Positions 18,076 through 27,864 are shown, counted from the first letter of the stretch. The stretch: DNA of 64,000 nt from Candidatus Fraserbacteria bacterium (GCA_029262795.1 JAJCYT010000031.1:1-64000); one strand, 5' to 3'. The notes: generated by a model from the letters alone, not told the origin. Numbers and translations: made by a program.

Positions 18076-18972
18076 TTGTTGAAGAAACTACTTATTTCCA
18101 CTCTGTCGATTGCCATTGCTGTGGCACTTATGGCACCATATCACGCTCCTAACAATACTGTTCAATCAATGCAAACCACTGCCAATGAGACACCTAACAT
18201 TGCTATGACAGAACTCTTTTTGGGTACTGAGGACCCCCGCGTTGCCATTACCAATTTGGAAAACAGCGCCGTCCAATTGAACGGCTGGTTTTTGTGTAAT
18301 CGTCCAGGCTATTTCCAATTGCCAAATATCACATTGAATGCGGGGCAGCGTATGGTGGTTCACCTTGGCATTTCTGGGACGGATACGGACACCGATATTT
18401 ATACTGGTGGACGATTGTCCAAGCCATCCACCACTGCTGATGAAATGGCACTGTATTCCAGTGGTCAATTCGGCAACGTCAATAACATTGTCGATTACGT
18501 CCAATGGGGCCGTGCCGGACAAAGCCCCAGTCGTGAAGGCTTGGCCATTCGTGCGAACCTCTGGAATCAAAATGCATTTGTGGATATCTCTGGCCTCAGT
18601 GACTCCGACAGCATTTATTTTGACGGCACAGACGGCAATGAAGCGTCCGATTATTTCATTGCGCCTTCCGGTCTGAACCAAGGCAACAGCGCGGATGTGT
18701 TGCTGGTTCATAGCCTCAATGATTTGTCCATTTCTCCAAGTGAAATTGAATTAAAAGCTGGACAAGCCACTTCCCTGATGAATGTCTCAAAAGACGGTGA
18801 TCACAACCCGATACAGCTCCTGGATGCTGCTGGCAATGTGGTGTTTGATGTCAGCTTTGAACTTCAAAGCAATGGTCTCACCGACATTGAATTTACCCCT
18901 TCAGCCGGCGTCTATACGTTGACCCATGCCGCGCATGGGCACGCTATGCAAAGCAAAATCGTTGTGCGATAG
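18076..18972 (+). CDS. exported lamin-tail-domain protein
   Basis: 298 residues if translation begins at TTG 18076, 7 nt after AGGAGG (18063-18068); TTG 18079 is the alternative. An N-terminal signal peptide (KKLLISTLSIAIAVALMAP) is followed by a lamin-tail-like beta-sandwich (about 40-170): VAITNLENSAVQLNGWFLCN, ITLNAGQRMVVHLG, and VDYVQWG. The C-terminal part (about 200-298) is another small beta domain. Bacterial lamin-tail domains occur on secreted or cell-surface proteins and probably mediate binding. Function unknown. Ends at a strong terminator. Confidence 0.78.
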   Translation: MLKKLLISTLSIAIAVALMAPYHAPNNTVQSMQTTANETPNIAMTELFLGTEDPRVAITNLENSAVQLNGWFLCNRPGYFQLPNITLNAGQRMVVHLGISGTDTDTDIYTGGRLSKPSTTADEMALYSSGQFGNVNNIVDYVQWGRAGQSPSREGLAIRANLWNQNAFVDISGLSDSDSIYFDGTDGNEASDYFIAPSGLNQGNSADVLLVHSLNDLSISPSEIELKAGQATSLMNVSKDGDHNPIQLLDAAGNVVFDVSFELQSNGLTDIEFTPSAGVYTLTHAAHGHAMQSKIVVR

Positions 18973-18996
18973 CTGCACCGATATTCAAACCTCCAT

Positions 18997-19036
18997 GTCC
19001 CCCTGACTTCTTAGAGCGAGTCAGGGGGACTTTTTT
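18997..19036 (+). terminator. Rho-independent terminator
   Basis: GTCCCCCTGACT (18997-19008) pairs perfectly with AGTCAGGGGGAC (19019-19030), followed by six T. Confidence 0.93.
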
Positions 19037-19062
19037 CCCCACGCTTGTTAAAATGTCGCACT

Positions 19063-19524
19063 ATGGACCCCATCACTCACACACGCGGCGAGTATGTGAT
19101 CAGCACGGACAAATCCAGGTTGGACCCCGTTGCCCTCCACGACTATCTCAAAGATGCCTATTGGTGCAAAGGTATTCCCTACGAATTTGTAAAACGTGCC
19201 ATTAAGCACACCGCGCTGTGCTTCGGCGTCTATTCTCAGGATCAGCAAGTCGGTTATGCCCGCATCATCAGTGATATTACCACTTTTGCCTACTTGGCCG
19301 ATGTTTACATCCATCCGGACCATCAAGGTCACGGCCTGGGTAAATGGTTGATGGAATGCATCATGGCCCACCCAGAACTAAAACATATCCGCCGTTGGAC
19401 GCTTGCCACCAAAGATGCCCACGGCCTTTATGAACAATATGGGTTCAAGCCTCTGGCTCGCCCGCAACGCTTGATGGAAATTGTCGATCTGGAAATTTAT
19501 CAAAAGATGAAAAACAAGGTTTAG
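19063..19524 (+). CDS. GNAT N-acetyltransferase
   Basis: 153 residues from ATG 19063. An in-frame TTG at 19045 lies in a -10-like stretch (TTAAAAT), so the transcript may be leaderless or nearly so; no Shine-Dalgarno is visible. The acetyl-CoA motif is IHPDHQGHGLGKWLMECIM, followed by TKDAHGLYEQYGFKPL, typical of small single-domain GNATs. Substrate unknown. It lies right after the terminator of the lamin-tail gene, so it probably has its own promoter. Confidence 0.87.
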   Translation: MDPITHTRGEYVISTDKSRLDPVALHDYLKDAYWCKGIPYEFVKRAIKHTALCFGVYSQDQQVGYARIISDITTFAYLADVYIHPDHQGHGLGKWLMECIMAHPELKHIRRWTLATKDAHGLYEQYGFKPLARPQRLMEIVDLEIYQKMKNKV

Positions 19525-19534
19525 AAAGAGACTC

Positions 19535-20188
19535 ATGCTATCCCGTGAAAACAGTCCTGGACTGGGGTCTGCCGATGCTGATTTTAATGAAGTACTTAAA
19601 GCTGCTTTAGCAGTTGACAAACAGCAATTACAACAAAGATTACAACAGGGCAAAAGCATTGATGTGGTGGATGAACATGGACGCTCAGTCGTCCTTGCTG
19701 TCACCATGAACAGCCGAATGGGTTCGTTGCAGTTATTGATTGAACTGGGTGCTGACGTTGATTATTACGATGAAGCATTGTCTTCAGAAATCATTGACCC
19801 GACTGCTTTTTTATATGCTGGCGCACATGGTATGAATGAAGCGCTGATGCTTTTAATGGAAGCTGGTGCAAAACCACACATTTATAATTATTACGGTGGA
19901 ACAGCGCTCATTCCAGCTGCTGAAAAAGGCCATATTGATACTGTCAAACTTCTACTAGAAAAATCATCTGTGGATATTAATCATGTCAATCGCATGGGTT
20001 GGACAGCCTTGATGGAAGCTGTCATCCTGAACGATGGCGGTACCCTTCATCAACAAATTATCAAACTTCTTTTAGAACATGGTGCTGATCCAGCCATTAC
20101 CGACAAAGACGGTATTTCTCCACTGGAACATGCTAAAGAACGCGGCTACTCCGCTATAGTTACACTGCTAGAAAATCATGTCAGCTAA
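19535..20188 (+). CDS. ankyrin-repeat protein
   Basis: 217 residues with no signal peptide. About five ankyrin-type repeats cover roughly 25-215, for example GSLQLLIELGADVDY, YGGTALIPAAEKGHIDTVKLL, NRMGWTALMEAVI, and IIKLLLEHGADPAITDKDG. Such repeats mediate protein binding; the partner is unknown. It follows the GNAT gene by 10 bp and is probably cotranscribed. Confidence 0.88.
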   Translation: MLSRENSPGLGSADADFNEVLKAALAVDKQQLQQRLQQGKSIDVVDEHGRSVVLAVTMNSRMGSLQLLIELGADVDYYDEALSSEIIDPTAFLYAGAHGMNEALMLLMEAGAKPHIYNYYGGTALIPAAEKGHIDTVKLLLEKSSVDINHVNRMGWTALMEAVILNDGGTLHQQIIKLLLEHGADPAITDKDGISPLEHAKERGYSAIVTLLENHVS

Positions 20189-20203
20189 ACCATTTCAATG
20201 ACC

Positions 20204-20233
20204 TTGATCCTTTTCTTGACTCACCCGTATAAT
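20204..20233 (+). promoter_or_regulatory. sigma-70-type promoter of the subtilisin gene
   Basis: TTGATC (20204-20209), an 18-bp spacer and a perfect TATAAT (20228-20233), about 30 bp upstream of the likely TTG start. Confidence 0.7.
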
Positions 20234-20262
20234 CGTTGGAACCACCAAGGAGGATGAGTAGG

Positions 20263-22728
20263 TTGCACATCCAATTGAACAGAGATTCTTTCCTCAAGTT
20301 ATTCGGACTTATTTTTGTATTTTTGTGGATTGCAGTGGGCAGCGCTCAGGCTTCAGCACACTTGCAGTTGAGTGTGTCTGTGGCGAGCACAAACGAGCAC
20401 AAAATAGATTCAGTGTTGCAACTTCCGGCGCTGACGCAGCAGGCGAAGCTTAGTGGATTGTCATTTGAAGCTCATTCCAATCAAACCACTTTATCTACTG
20501 AATCTAACACAGGATTTCAACCCAGTAATTTTTCAAGTTATACCAGCTCCACGAAAAAACTTGACCCTTTATTGCGCACCGCTCTCCGGCGCCATCAGCA
20601 GGGTGCATTGAATGGTTCTCCATTGGCGCAGGCACTGGTCATGTACAGCACCTATGGCAGCAGTGCGCCGGTGGCACAATTACATGAGTTGGGCGCATTC
20701 GATGCTGCCTTTCCTGCCGTGAACAGCAGAATTGCACAATCCATTCAGCAATTGGGCGTGCTGATCAGCCTTGATGGTTCTGCTTCTCGATTGCGAAGCC
20801 TGGGCATCGATTTGGGAGAACGGCAGGGTGATGTTGTCACTGCACGAGTGACACCAGATCAATTGGCCTTTATCAGTCAGTTGCCAGAAGTTGCTTATGT
20901 TGAAGCGGGCACAATGCTCGCTCCAACTTTAGACAAGAGCGTGAACATGGTGCGTGCAGACAAACTCCGTTTGCAAGATCCGACCAGTGGTGGGCGCGGC
21001 GTGTTTATTGGCGCGGTGGACACTGGCATCGATTGGTCACACCTGGACTTTAGAGTTGACTTGAATGATGATGGCATCGAGGAAACCTCACGGATTGCCT
21101 ACCTCTGGGATCAGACCGAGCAGGAGCCTGTGGGCCGGCGCGGCAATGTGTCTTTGGGTGTTGAATATCTTCAGGAAGATATCGAAATTGATCTCGCCTT
21201 GGAATCCGGCTTTGATGAAGGTCGTGTACGCGAACGAGACGAAAATGGTCACGGCACACACGTTAGTGGGATTCAGGCAGGCGACGGCTCAGCCTCAGAC
21301 CTTGGATTTATCGGCGTGGCCCCTCAAGCCACGATTGGGTTTGTCAAAACCACCTTCTCCAGCAATGATGTGGTAGATGGTGTTTCCTATCTGTTTGATC
21401 GCGGCGCAGAATTGGGTATGCCCACCATCGTTAATTTGAGTCTGGGCGGCCACTTTGGCCCGCACGATGGCACCAGCGCTTTTGAACGCGCACTTGATTC
21501 TATGGTTGGCCCAGGCCGCTTTATCATCAATTCAGCAGGAAACGAAGGCAATAACCCCATTCACATCAGCAGCACGCTCAATCGCACCAGCTATGTGGTC
21601 GATTACACCGCCGATGCCGAAGCGGCCGCCATTAATATCTGGTACGAAGGCGATGCGGATTTCACACTCAGCTTAGACTCTCCTGGTTTTGGAGATGACG
21701 TGGTCACCTACATCGCAGAAAAGGGTGGCGTGGTTGAAGAAGAACTGGGCGAACAAACCATTGTCACCATCGACAACGCCAGCCAGGGAGCTTATCCTTA
21801 TAACGGCGATAATAACCTGATTATCATTCTTGAAAACATTGAAATCGGCTCTGTTTGGACACTCACTCTCTCCCATAACAGTGGGCCTGGACGCTTCGAC
21901 GGCTGGGTGGGTTTGAGTAATTTGGGTGAATTTTCAAAGTCTGATCCATCCATGACCATCAGTGAACCTGGCAATGCAGCCAATCTTATCACTGTGGGCG
22001 CTTACACCAGCAAAGGGCGTTGGAATAGCATTCTGGGACGCAGCTTCGGTTTTGTCGGCGTCAATTTGATCGGCGATATTGCTGCATTTTCTTCTCATGG
22101 TCCCACCCGTGATGGACGCATCAAACCGGACATCACAGCGCCTGGCACTGCAGTGGTCAGTACTTTGGCACTTGAATCTGGCCTTAGCACTGTGCCTCAA
22201 CTTGTGGACCCTGACGAAGTGCATGTCGCATTACAAGGTACTTCTATGGCAACACCCCACGTTGCTGGCACCATCGCTTTGATGCTGGAAGCTGATCCAC
22301 ACTTGAGCTTGCGTGATGTGCTCTACCGCCTACGCGGTACCGCCATCGTCGATCCGTTTACCGGCAATGTGCCCAATAACGTTTGGGGCTTTGGTAAACT
22401 TGACAGTCTGGAAGGGGTGGATACGTTATCATTGCCACTTCCGCGATACAGTAAAGGCGTGTCCCTTAAAGTGGGAGGCAATGCTACCAATCAGCGTGCC
22501 TATTTTTTTTACGTCACCCCAAAAGATACCGAAGTTGTACAACTTATGATTTTCGATGCCCGAGGCAAATCCATCCGTACATTGGATATGGACCCCTTCC
22601 TGCAACGGCACGAATGGGATTTGTTGGATGACAATGGTCAACGCCTATCAAACGGTCTTTACCTGGCAGTGGTCGTTGCCGATGGCCAAAGCTCAAAGCC
22701 GCAAGCGGTGGTGATTCGTAATGATTAA
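20263..22728 (+). CDS. secreted S8 (subtilisin-like) serine peptidase with C-terminal FlgD/sorting-like domain
   Basis: 821 residues from TTG 20263, 9 nt after AAGGAGG; the in-frame ATG at 20254 directly abuts that site and is less likely. Signal peptide about 8-33. An inhibitor-like pro-region (about 90-215) precedes the catalytic domain with D253 (GAVDTGIDWSH), H330 (NGHGTHVSG), oxyanion Asn in INSAGNEGN and S661 (GTSMATPHVAG). A long insert (about 430-570) resembles those of lactocepin-type subtilases. The last 90 residues form a FlgD/Ig-like domain (VVQLMIFDARGKSIRTLDM, SNGLYLAVVVADG) resembling type-A type IX sorting domains. Translationally close to the PorV-like gene. Confidence 0.92.
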   Translation: MHIQLNRDSFLKLFGLIFVFLWIAVGSAQASAHLQLSVSVASTNEHKIDSVLQLPALTQQAKLSGLSFEAHSNQTTLSTESNTGFQPSNFSSYTSSTKKLDPLLRTALRRHQQGALNGSPLAQALVMYSTYGSSAPVAQLHELGAFDAAFPAVNSRIAQSIQQLGVLISLDGSASRLRSLGIDLGERQGDVVTARVTPDQLAFISQLPEVAYVEAGTMLAPTLDKSVNMVRADKLRLQDPTSGGRGVFIGAVDTGIDWSHLDFRVDLNDDGIEETSRIAYLWDQTEQEPVGRRGNVSLGVEYLQEDIEIDLALESGFDEGRVRERDENGHGTHVSGIQAGDGSASDLGFIGVAPQATIGFVKTTFSSNDVVDGVSYLFDRGAELGMPTIVNLSLGGHFGPHDGTSAFERALDSMVGPGRFIINSAGNEGNNPIHISSTLNRTSYVVDYTADAEAAAINIWYEGDADFTLSLDSPGFGDDVVTYIAEKGGVVEEELGEQTIVTIDNASQGAYPYNGDNNLIIILENIEIGSVWTLTLSHNSGPGRFDGWVGLSNLGEFSKSDPSMTISEPGNAANLITVGAYTSKGRWNSILGRSFGFVGVNLIGDIAAFSSHGPTRDGRIKPDITAPGTAVVSTLALESGLSTVPQLVDPDEVHVALQGTSMATPHVAGTIALMLEADPHLSLRDVLYRLRGTAIVDPFTGNVPNNVWGFGKLDSLEGVDTLSLPLPRYSKGVSLKVGGNATNQRAYFFYVTPKDTEVVQLMIFDARGKSIRTLDMDPFLQRHEWDLLDDNGQRLSNGLYLAVVVADGQSSKPQAVVIRND

Positions 22729-23725
22729 TGAAATTATGAAAAACACAAAACCAATAAAAAATGAATTAGAGGCTTCTAATCCCCCAACCCCCTTTTCAAA
22801 AAGGGGGCGCGATTGGACTGCGATTAAAAGTTCTAAAACAGAATCGTTATCCTTTTTGATGCAACTCAGCATTTGTTTAATGCTTTCGATTGCGTTAAGC
22901 GTTCAAACATCTGCACAAGAAGTTCAAGGAAAGATTTCATTACTAGAACTTGGTGTGGGTGCGCGTGCGCTGGGCATGGGGGGCGCTTATGCCAGCCTCG
23001 GTGGAGATGCGGATTCGTTGATGTATAACCCCGCCGGCCTGGCTTTTATGGAAAGCTCTCAATTAAGTGGCTACATCAGCCGACCTTTTGAAGCTTTTAA
23101 TCATTTAGCAATGGGCTATGCACTTCCCAATTTTGGTGTGAGCATACTGGAAATGAATCTATCCAGCGTGATGGAAACCAACGAATTTGGCAATCCTACA
23201 GGGCGCGCACTCAATTACGTCAGCCGATCCGCCATTGCTGGCTTTGGTTATGAGATTGTTGATGGGGCAGCTTTTGGCGCACAAGTGAAACTTTACAATG
23301 AAGAAAGTGGGCCACTCAGTGGCTTTGGGTGGGCCGTGGACCCTGCTATTCTTTATCGTACAGACAGTTTCAGTCTCGGTGCAGTTTGGCGCAATGCCAT
23401 CAATGAAAACATTGAATATGACAATGATTACGAAGAAACTTGGACGGACGATCTGGTCATCGGAGGCTCTTGGAAACTGATCATTGATGAAGATGTTTCC
23501 ATGCTGGTTGCAGCCGATGTATCTGGCTTAACAGGCGAAGAAATGAAGTTGCAATTGGGCAGTGAAATGTGGTTGGGTCAGTTAGGCTTGCGCCTCGGCC
23601 TGGATCGCGGTCAATTTACTGCTGGTGCCAGTGTGTTGTATCGAGATTTGCAGATTCATTGGGCATATGCATTTCATGATACATTGCCACAAACACTGAG
23701 ACTGTCCGCAGCAATAGATTTTTGA
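22721..23725 (+). CDS. PorV/PorQ-like outer-membrane beta-barrel protein
   Basis: 334 residues as the full open frame, overlapping the subtilisin stop by 8 bp. The family signature is GVGARALGMGGAYASLGGDADSLMYNPAGLA, diagnostic of PorV/PorQ and related FadL-like barrels, followed by strands to the C-terminal LRLSAAIDF. In Bacteroidetes PorV shuttles type IX cargo. Residues 17-38 are encoded by repeat copy B and lie before the signal peptide (about 42-65), so the real start is uncertain: ATG 22859 gives a shorter precursor but removes the positive charges expected before the hydrophobic core. No start has a strong Shine-Dalgarno. Confidence 0.82.
   Translation: MINEIMKNTKPIKNELEASNPPTPFSKRGRDWTAIKSSKTESLSFLMQLSICLMLSIALSVQTSAQEVQGKISLLELGVGARALGMGGAYASLGGDADSLMYNPAGLAFMESSQLSGYISRPFEAFNHLAMGYALPNFGVSILEMNLSSVMETNEFGNPTGRALNYVSRSAIAGFGYEIVDGAAFGAQVKLYNEESGPLSGFGWAVDPAILYRTDSFSLGAVWRNAINENIEYDNDYEETWTDDLVIGGSWKLIIDEDVSMLVAADVSGLTGEEMKLQLGSEMWLGQLGLRLGLDRGQFTAGASVLYRDLQIHWAYAFHDTLPQTLRLSAAIDF
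22769..22850 (+). repeat. dispersed GC-rich hairpin repeat, copy B
   Basis: GGCTTCTAATCCCCCAACC is followed by CCCCCTTTT (787-795 of the 22-kb line) and AAAAGGGGG, forming a 9-bp hairpin, then GCGATTGGACTGCGATT. This is the most complete of four copies. It is read in frame within the PorV-like gene as a peptide containing NPPTPFSKRGRDW. Confidence 0.75.
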
Positions 23726-23796
23726 TTGGAACATGAACAAATTTTAATGCCCGATTAATGCTCCCTTCATCAAACAACAGGCATAGTGGGACGGGC

Positions 23797-26700
23797 ATGA
23801 TTCAGAGAGAGGGTTTGTTGACTTTGGCAATGAAACGATGCAATGTGATTTTGTGGGTATGTATTGTCTGTTTGGCCATCCCGGCAACCGCTTGGGCACA
23901 GGAGGAGCCTCAATCGTCCTCCCAGTCCTTTTTGGACAATCCGCTTGTGATTCAAAACTCGCCGGTGTCCCTGGATGTCTCCGGCACCGTCAGTTTTGGT
24001 ATTAAGTATGGCCTGGGCGATGGGCGGGGCTTGGTCCAACAGGGGTATAGCCAGGGGCTGCAATTCAATCAGTTATTGGCCCTCAATCTCAATGGAGATG
24101 TGCCAGTCACTTTTCCTTTGGATGGCGTGTTGTCTATCTCTGCTCAGTTGAACAGTCAGCAAGCCGATAACCTGCAATCCTTGGCTATGCACTTTGAATC
24201 CGAACGTTTGATTCTTGATCTTGGTGATTTTCTTGTCGGTGAACATGCGCCAGAGTTTATCGTGCCGGATCGAAGACTCAAAGGGTTTAAAGGGCTTGCG
24301 CTGCTCGATGGTCTCAATATTACAGGTGCATTTGCACGCATTGAAGGCATTGCTGAATCCAAAACCTTTCGTGGTAACACCAGCACGGAAATATCCTTGT
24401 TTACTGACAAACAGATCGAACGTCCCTGGCTCGATCAGTTCTACTTAAAAAACCTGAACGGATTGGAATATTTTCAGCTGCCCAGCGAATTTATCGATGG
24501 TTTTTCCAAAGTAAAATTCAACCTTAATCCAGGCATCGAGTTGGAAGTGTTATTTGAAAATTTTGGACTGACCTATCTACTGCCTTCCATTGAAGAAAAA
24601 GGATCGCAGGATCTTGCAGATGCCATGTTTGAAATTATCCGAACGGATACAGATACCTATTTAATTCTCATTCGTGAAGCTTTCGATATCCTTCGCGCTC
24701 GCCTGCGTGAGGCCATTGACAAATTTAATCGTGATGAAGAACTGGAAGCCGAAGACCGCAAAGGATATCCCTTCAACGAAGAGACCGAACTCGAATTGGT
24801 CTTTCTGCAACAATTATTGACCCTGGCTACCTTGGATGTAGATGACGATGCATTGCCTCTGGGCAGCTACAATCGACAACGCTTTTTCTATTTGGGGCGA
24901 CGTGATGTAGATCCTGAATCTCTGCGTGTCGAAGTTCGACAGGAAGGCAGCGAAGAGTTTGTAGATATTAATGAATTGTTTGACTTTGAATTGGAGTTGT
25001 TTGAAGATACGGGTTTGGTGGATCTGGATTTTCCGACGGATTTTTTCCAAAACCCAAGTAACCAGTTTCGAGCCAGCTTTAATTACACTTCCACCAGCGG
25101 CATTTATATTTTGGGATTATCGATTGTTAAAGGCAGTGACCGTGTGTTTCTCAATGGCAATGTCCTTCAACGCGATTTGGACTATACCATTGATTATGAA
25201 ACAGGCGCCTTGCTTTTGTTTTCTCAAGTGACCAAAGAAGATTTGTTGCGCATCGAATACGAAGTGCTTCGTGGTGGCCTGGGTGGCTTTACTGAATATC
25301 AACGCAATTTGTCTCAATTGTCGGCTGCATTTAATCCAACCCCTTGGCTGGCCATGAACGTGGATATTTTTCAGGGGGCCGATATCGGCGGTGGCGATGA
25401 CACACTTCGACTGCGCACTATGCCCAATACCCATACTGTATTAGGTGTTCGCGCCCTGGCTGATCTTAGTCCACTGCAAGCCAGCTTGGTTCTCGGCTAC
25501 AATGTCAACGCCTTCCCAGTGGACAAAAACCTGAGAGAAAACCTGCCCAATCGCATCAACGATATCGAAACGCTGGACTACAATGGCAAAACGTTTGTGT
25601 TGTTTGCGCATCAAAATGGCCTTGCCGCCTTCGATGGTGTGCGCTGGGTCGGCTACGACACACGTTCTGGCCTCTCAGGCCGCAGCGTCTATGACATCGC
25701 TATACATCGAGACTGGGTGGCATTGGCTACCGAATCGGGCATCACCCTCATTCGCCTGGAAGGTGACGATCCATTCGCCCTCATCCCAAATTGGTTGCGC
25801 TTTTACAATCAGGATGGCTTGGCTGAAAACCGTACCTTTGGTGTCACCTTTGATCAGGATACCCTCTGGGTGGCAACTGTTAATGGATTCAGCGGCGTCA
25901 ATGTGGATGTGAATCAGCGTGAGTTTGAAGAAAACGAAAATTGGATTTCTTTTAAACAAGAAGATTTTTTAGAACTTAACAGCGAAGCCATTACCGAGAT
26001 TGCTTCACTGGATGGCTTGATCTATTTAGGCAGCGAACGTGGTCTACAAGTGTTTGACCCTGAAACTGAAACCTTTGAAACTGATGGCGCCTTGATGGGT
26101 GGCCAGGTTCACGACATTGCCATTGACGATGACATCGTGTTTGTCGCCAGCGACTGGGGCCTGCGAATGCTGATTGATGGGCGCGGTAGTGGTTGGGTTG
26201 TCACCAATCAAAAAGTGTTTGCTGTGGCTGCCCTTGATGACAACACTTGGTATGCCAGCGAAGACGGCCTGCAATCCGATGGTCCTATCACCATTCCCAG
26301 GGAACTGCGCGATACCAACGTAAGTGCGCTGGGCGTACAGGGTGAAGGTTTTTGGGTTGGTCCGGTTGCCAGCGATGCCCCCGATTATGAAGTCAGCCTT
26401 GTTCGCGCCACGAACACAGATGTTGACGTTTACAACGAACGTACCACCCGCATTAATGGTCGAGACCTCAACCGCTTTGGTGATATTTCACTTGGCGAAA
26501 ATCTGGACCTCGGTGGCATCGGTGAGCTTCGTTTGAGATATCGTATCGGCACTTTGGACATCACTGGTGCAATCGAAGGTGTGTCACGCGACTACACTGT
26601 TATTGGCGACCCTTCCCGCCGCGATTATTTGCGCTGGCGTGTGCGAAGTGATTACATTTTGCTCTCTAGCATCAATCTTTACGCTGAACACATTGCTGGA

Positions 26701-27864
26701 CTGGGTGATCCGTCCATCACCGACATGGTGGGGATGACCTGGAATGAAGGTGCACAACTGTCGGTCAATTACACTGAAGAACGTTTGAGTGAACGCGAAG
26801 AAACCCGCGCCAACTTTAACCTGACTTTTTCCAACGCTTTTTTAAATGATGCTTTGCAATTGCGCGTCACGCTCGATGATCAGGGCAGCAACAGTTTACG
26901 CAGCGAACGCCGTACTGAAGATCTGACCCTGGCAACCACGATTGGCTATCAGATGAACGATGCATTGAATTTTGATATTGATTTGCGTAGCCCTTTGCGA
27001 TTACGGACCAACAGCGATCTGCGCGGCAGCTTCGAACTCAAAGGGCGCGCTCAGTGGAATCCACAACTGGATTTCGGCACGTTGTCTCTCAGTTACGAAC
27101 GTGAAAATGGGCTTCGATTTCCACGCGGCGGCGATTCCAACGAAGATGAACTGGAAGCCCGCATGAACTGGACGTCGATCAATTGGAACAACATGATCAT
27201 CATTCCCAGTAGCGATATCACATTTGCTCAGCGGACCAGTGGTGGAATAGACCAAGTTACATCGCTGTCCGCCAGCAACAACGTGCAAACCCGTTGGGAA
27301 GATCTCTCTTTGCAATTACGATGGGGACGTGATCAGGCCTTCAGTAGTCGTAATCAGACTGAAAATATTCAAAACGCTTTCACTGCTCGCCTAGACTATC
27401 GTGGCATTGACAACCTCAGCCCAGGGATGGACTGGACCTTCAACACCACCGAACTCAATCATGCTTCACGAGAAACCAAAGTGTCTACCAGCCAGCAGTT
27501 GAGTGGTCGCATTGGTTGGGCACCGCAACAGGATTTGAGCGTTAATGCTTCTGTATCTGCCAGTTTCAACAATGCGGATGAAGAAACCTCCACTCGCTAC
27601 AGTTTCCTGAGCAGCACCAGTTATCGCTTGACCGAAGCGCTGGACTTCAGCGCCAGTCTTAACGGCCATCTGGATGAAGGCATTCGCCAGGAAGAACCTT
27701 TTGGTACCAACGGCTTTGACCTTACCTTTGGCGGTAACTGGGGATTTGCTAAGGATTGGGTCGCCAACTTCTCCGCTGGCCTGCTCTGGGGCACGGACAA
27801 AGTTGAAGCCAAAAATGACTATCTCAGCTATATCTTGTCTGCCCAGGCTTCACTCACCTTTTAG
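23797..27864 (+). CDS. large SprA-like outer-membrane protein with internal beta-propeller
   Basis: 1,355 residues from ATG 23797; ATG 23758 and ATG 23830 are alternatives and none has a clear Shine-Dalgarno. Signal peptide ends near AWAQ. The N-terminal part (about 90-500) has features of SprA-type proteins: LILDLGDFLVGEHAPEF, RRLKGFKGLALL, DPESLRVEVRQEGS and FLNGNVLQRDLDYTIDYETG. About 575-860 is a propeller of the two-component-regulator type (NGKTFVLFAHQNGLAAFDG and similar). The last 450 residues are alternating beta strands ending ILSAQASLTF, a barrel. SprA is the type IX translocon barrel in Bacteroidetes; it is much longer and lacks a propeller, so this is a related but different protein. 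Confidence 0.75.
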   Translation: MIQREGLLTLAMKRCNVILWVCIVCLAIPATAWAQEEPQSSSQSFLDNPLVIQNSPVSLDVSGTVSFGIKYGLGDGRGLVQQGYSQGLQFNQLLALNLNGDVPVTFPLDGVLSISAQLNSQQADNLQSLAMHFESERLILDLGDFLVGEHAPEFIVPDRRLKGFKGLALLDGLNITGAFARIEGIAESKTFRGNTSTEISLFTDKQIERPWLDQFYLKNLNGLEYFQLPSEFIDGFSKVKFNLNPGIELEVLFENFGLTYLLPSIEEKGSQDLADAMFEIIRTDTDTYLILIREAFDILRARLREAIDKFNRDEELEAEDRKGYPFNEETELELVFLQQLLTLATLDVDDDALPLGSYNRQRFFYLGRRDVDPESLRVEVRQEGSEEFVDINELFDFELELFEDTGLVDLDFPTDFFQNPSNQFRASFNYTSTSGIYILGLSIVKGSDRVFLNGNVLQRDLDYTIDYETGALLLFSQVTKEDLLRIEYEVLRGGLGGFTEYQRNLSQLSAAFNPTPWLAMNVDIFQGADIGGGDDTLRLRTMPNTHTVLGVRALADLSPLQASLVLGYNVNAFPVDKNLRENLPNRINDIETLDYNGKTFVLFAHQNGLAAFDGVRWVGYDTRSGLSGRSVYDIAIHRDWVALATESGITLIRLEGDDPFALIPNWLRFYNQDGLAENRTFGVTFDQDTLWVATVNGFSGVNVDVNQREFEENENWISFKQEDFLELNSEAITEIASLDGLIYLGSERGLQVFDPETETFETDGALMGGQVHDIAIDDDIVFVASDWGLRMLIDGRGSGWVVTNQKVFAVAALDDNTWYASEDGLQSDGPITIPRELRDTNVSALGVQGEGFWVGPVASDAPDYEVSLVRATNTDVDVYNERTTRINGRDLNRFGDISLGENLDLGGIGELRLRYRIGTLDITGAIEGVSRDYTVIGDPSRRDYLRWRVRSDYILLSSINLYAEHIAGLGDPSITDMVGMTWNEGAQLSVNYTEERLSEREETRANFNLTFSNAFLNDALQLRVTLDDQGSNSLRSERRTEDLTLATTIGYQMNDALNFDIDLRSPLRLRTNSDLRGSFELKGRAQWNPQLDFGTLSLSYERENGLRFPRGGDSNEDELEARMNWTSINWNNMIIIPSSDITFAQRTSGGIDQVTSLSASNNVQTRWEDLSLQLRWGRDQAFSSRNQTENIQNAFTARLDYRGIDNLSPGMDWTFNTTELNHASRETKVSTSQQLSGRIGWAPQQDLSVNASVSASFNNADEETSTRYSFLSSTSYRLTEALDFSASLNGHLDEGIRQEEPFGTNGFDLTFGGNWGFAKDWVANFSAGLLWGTDKVEAKNDYLSYILSAQASLTF

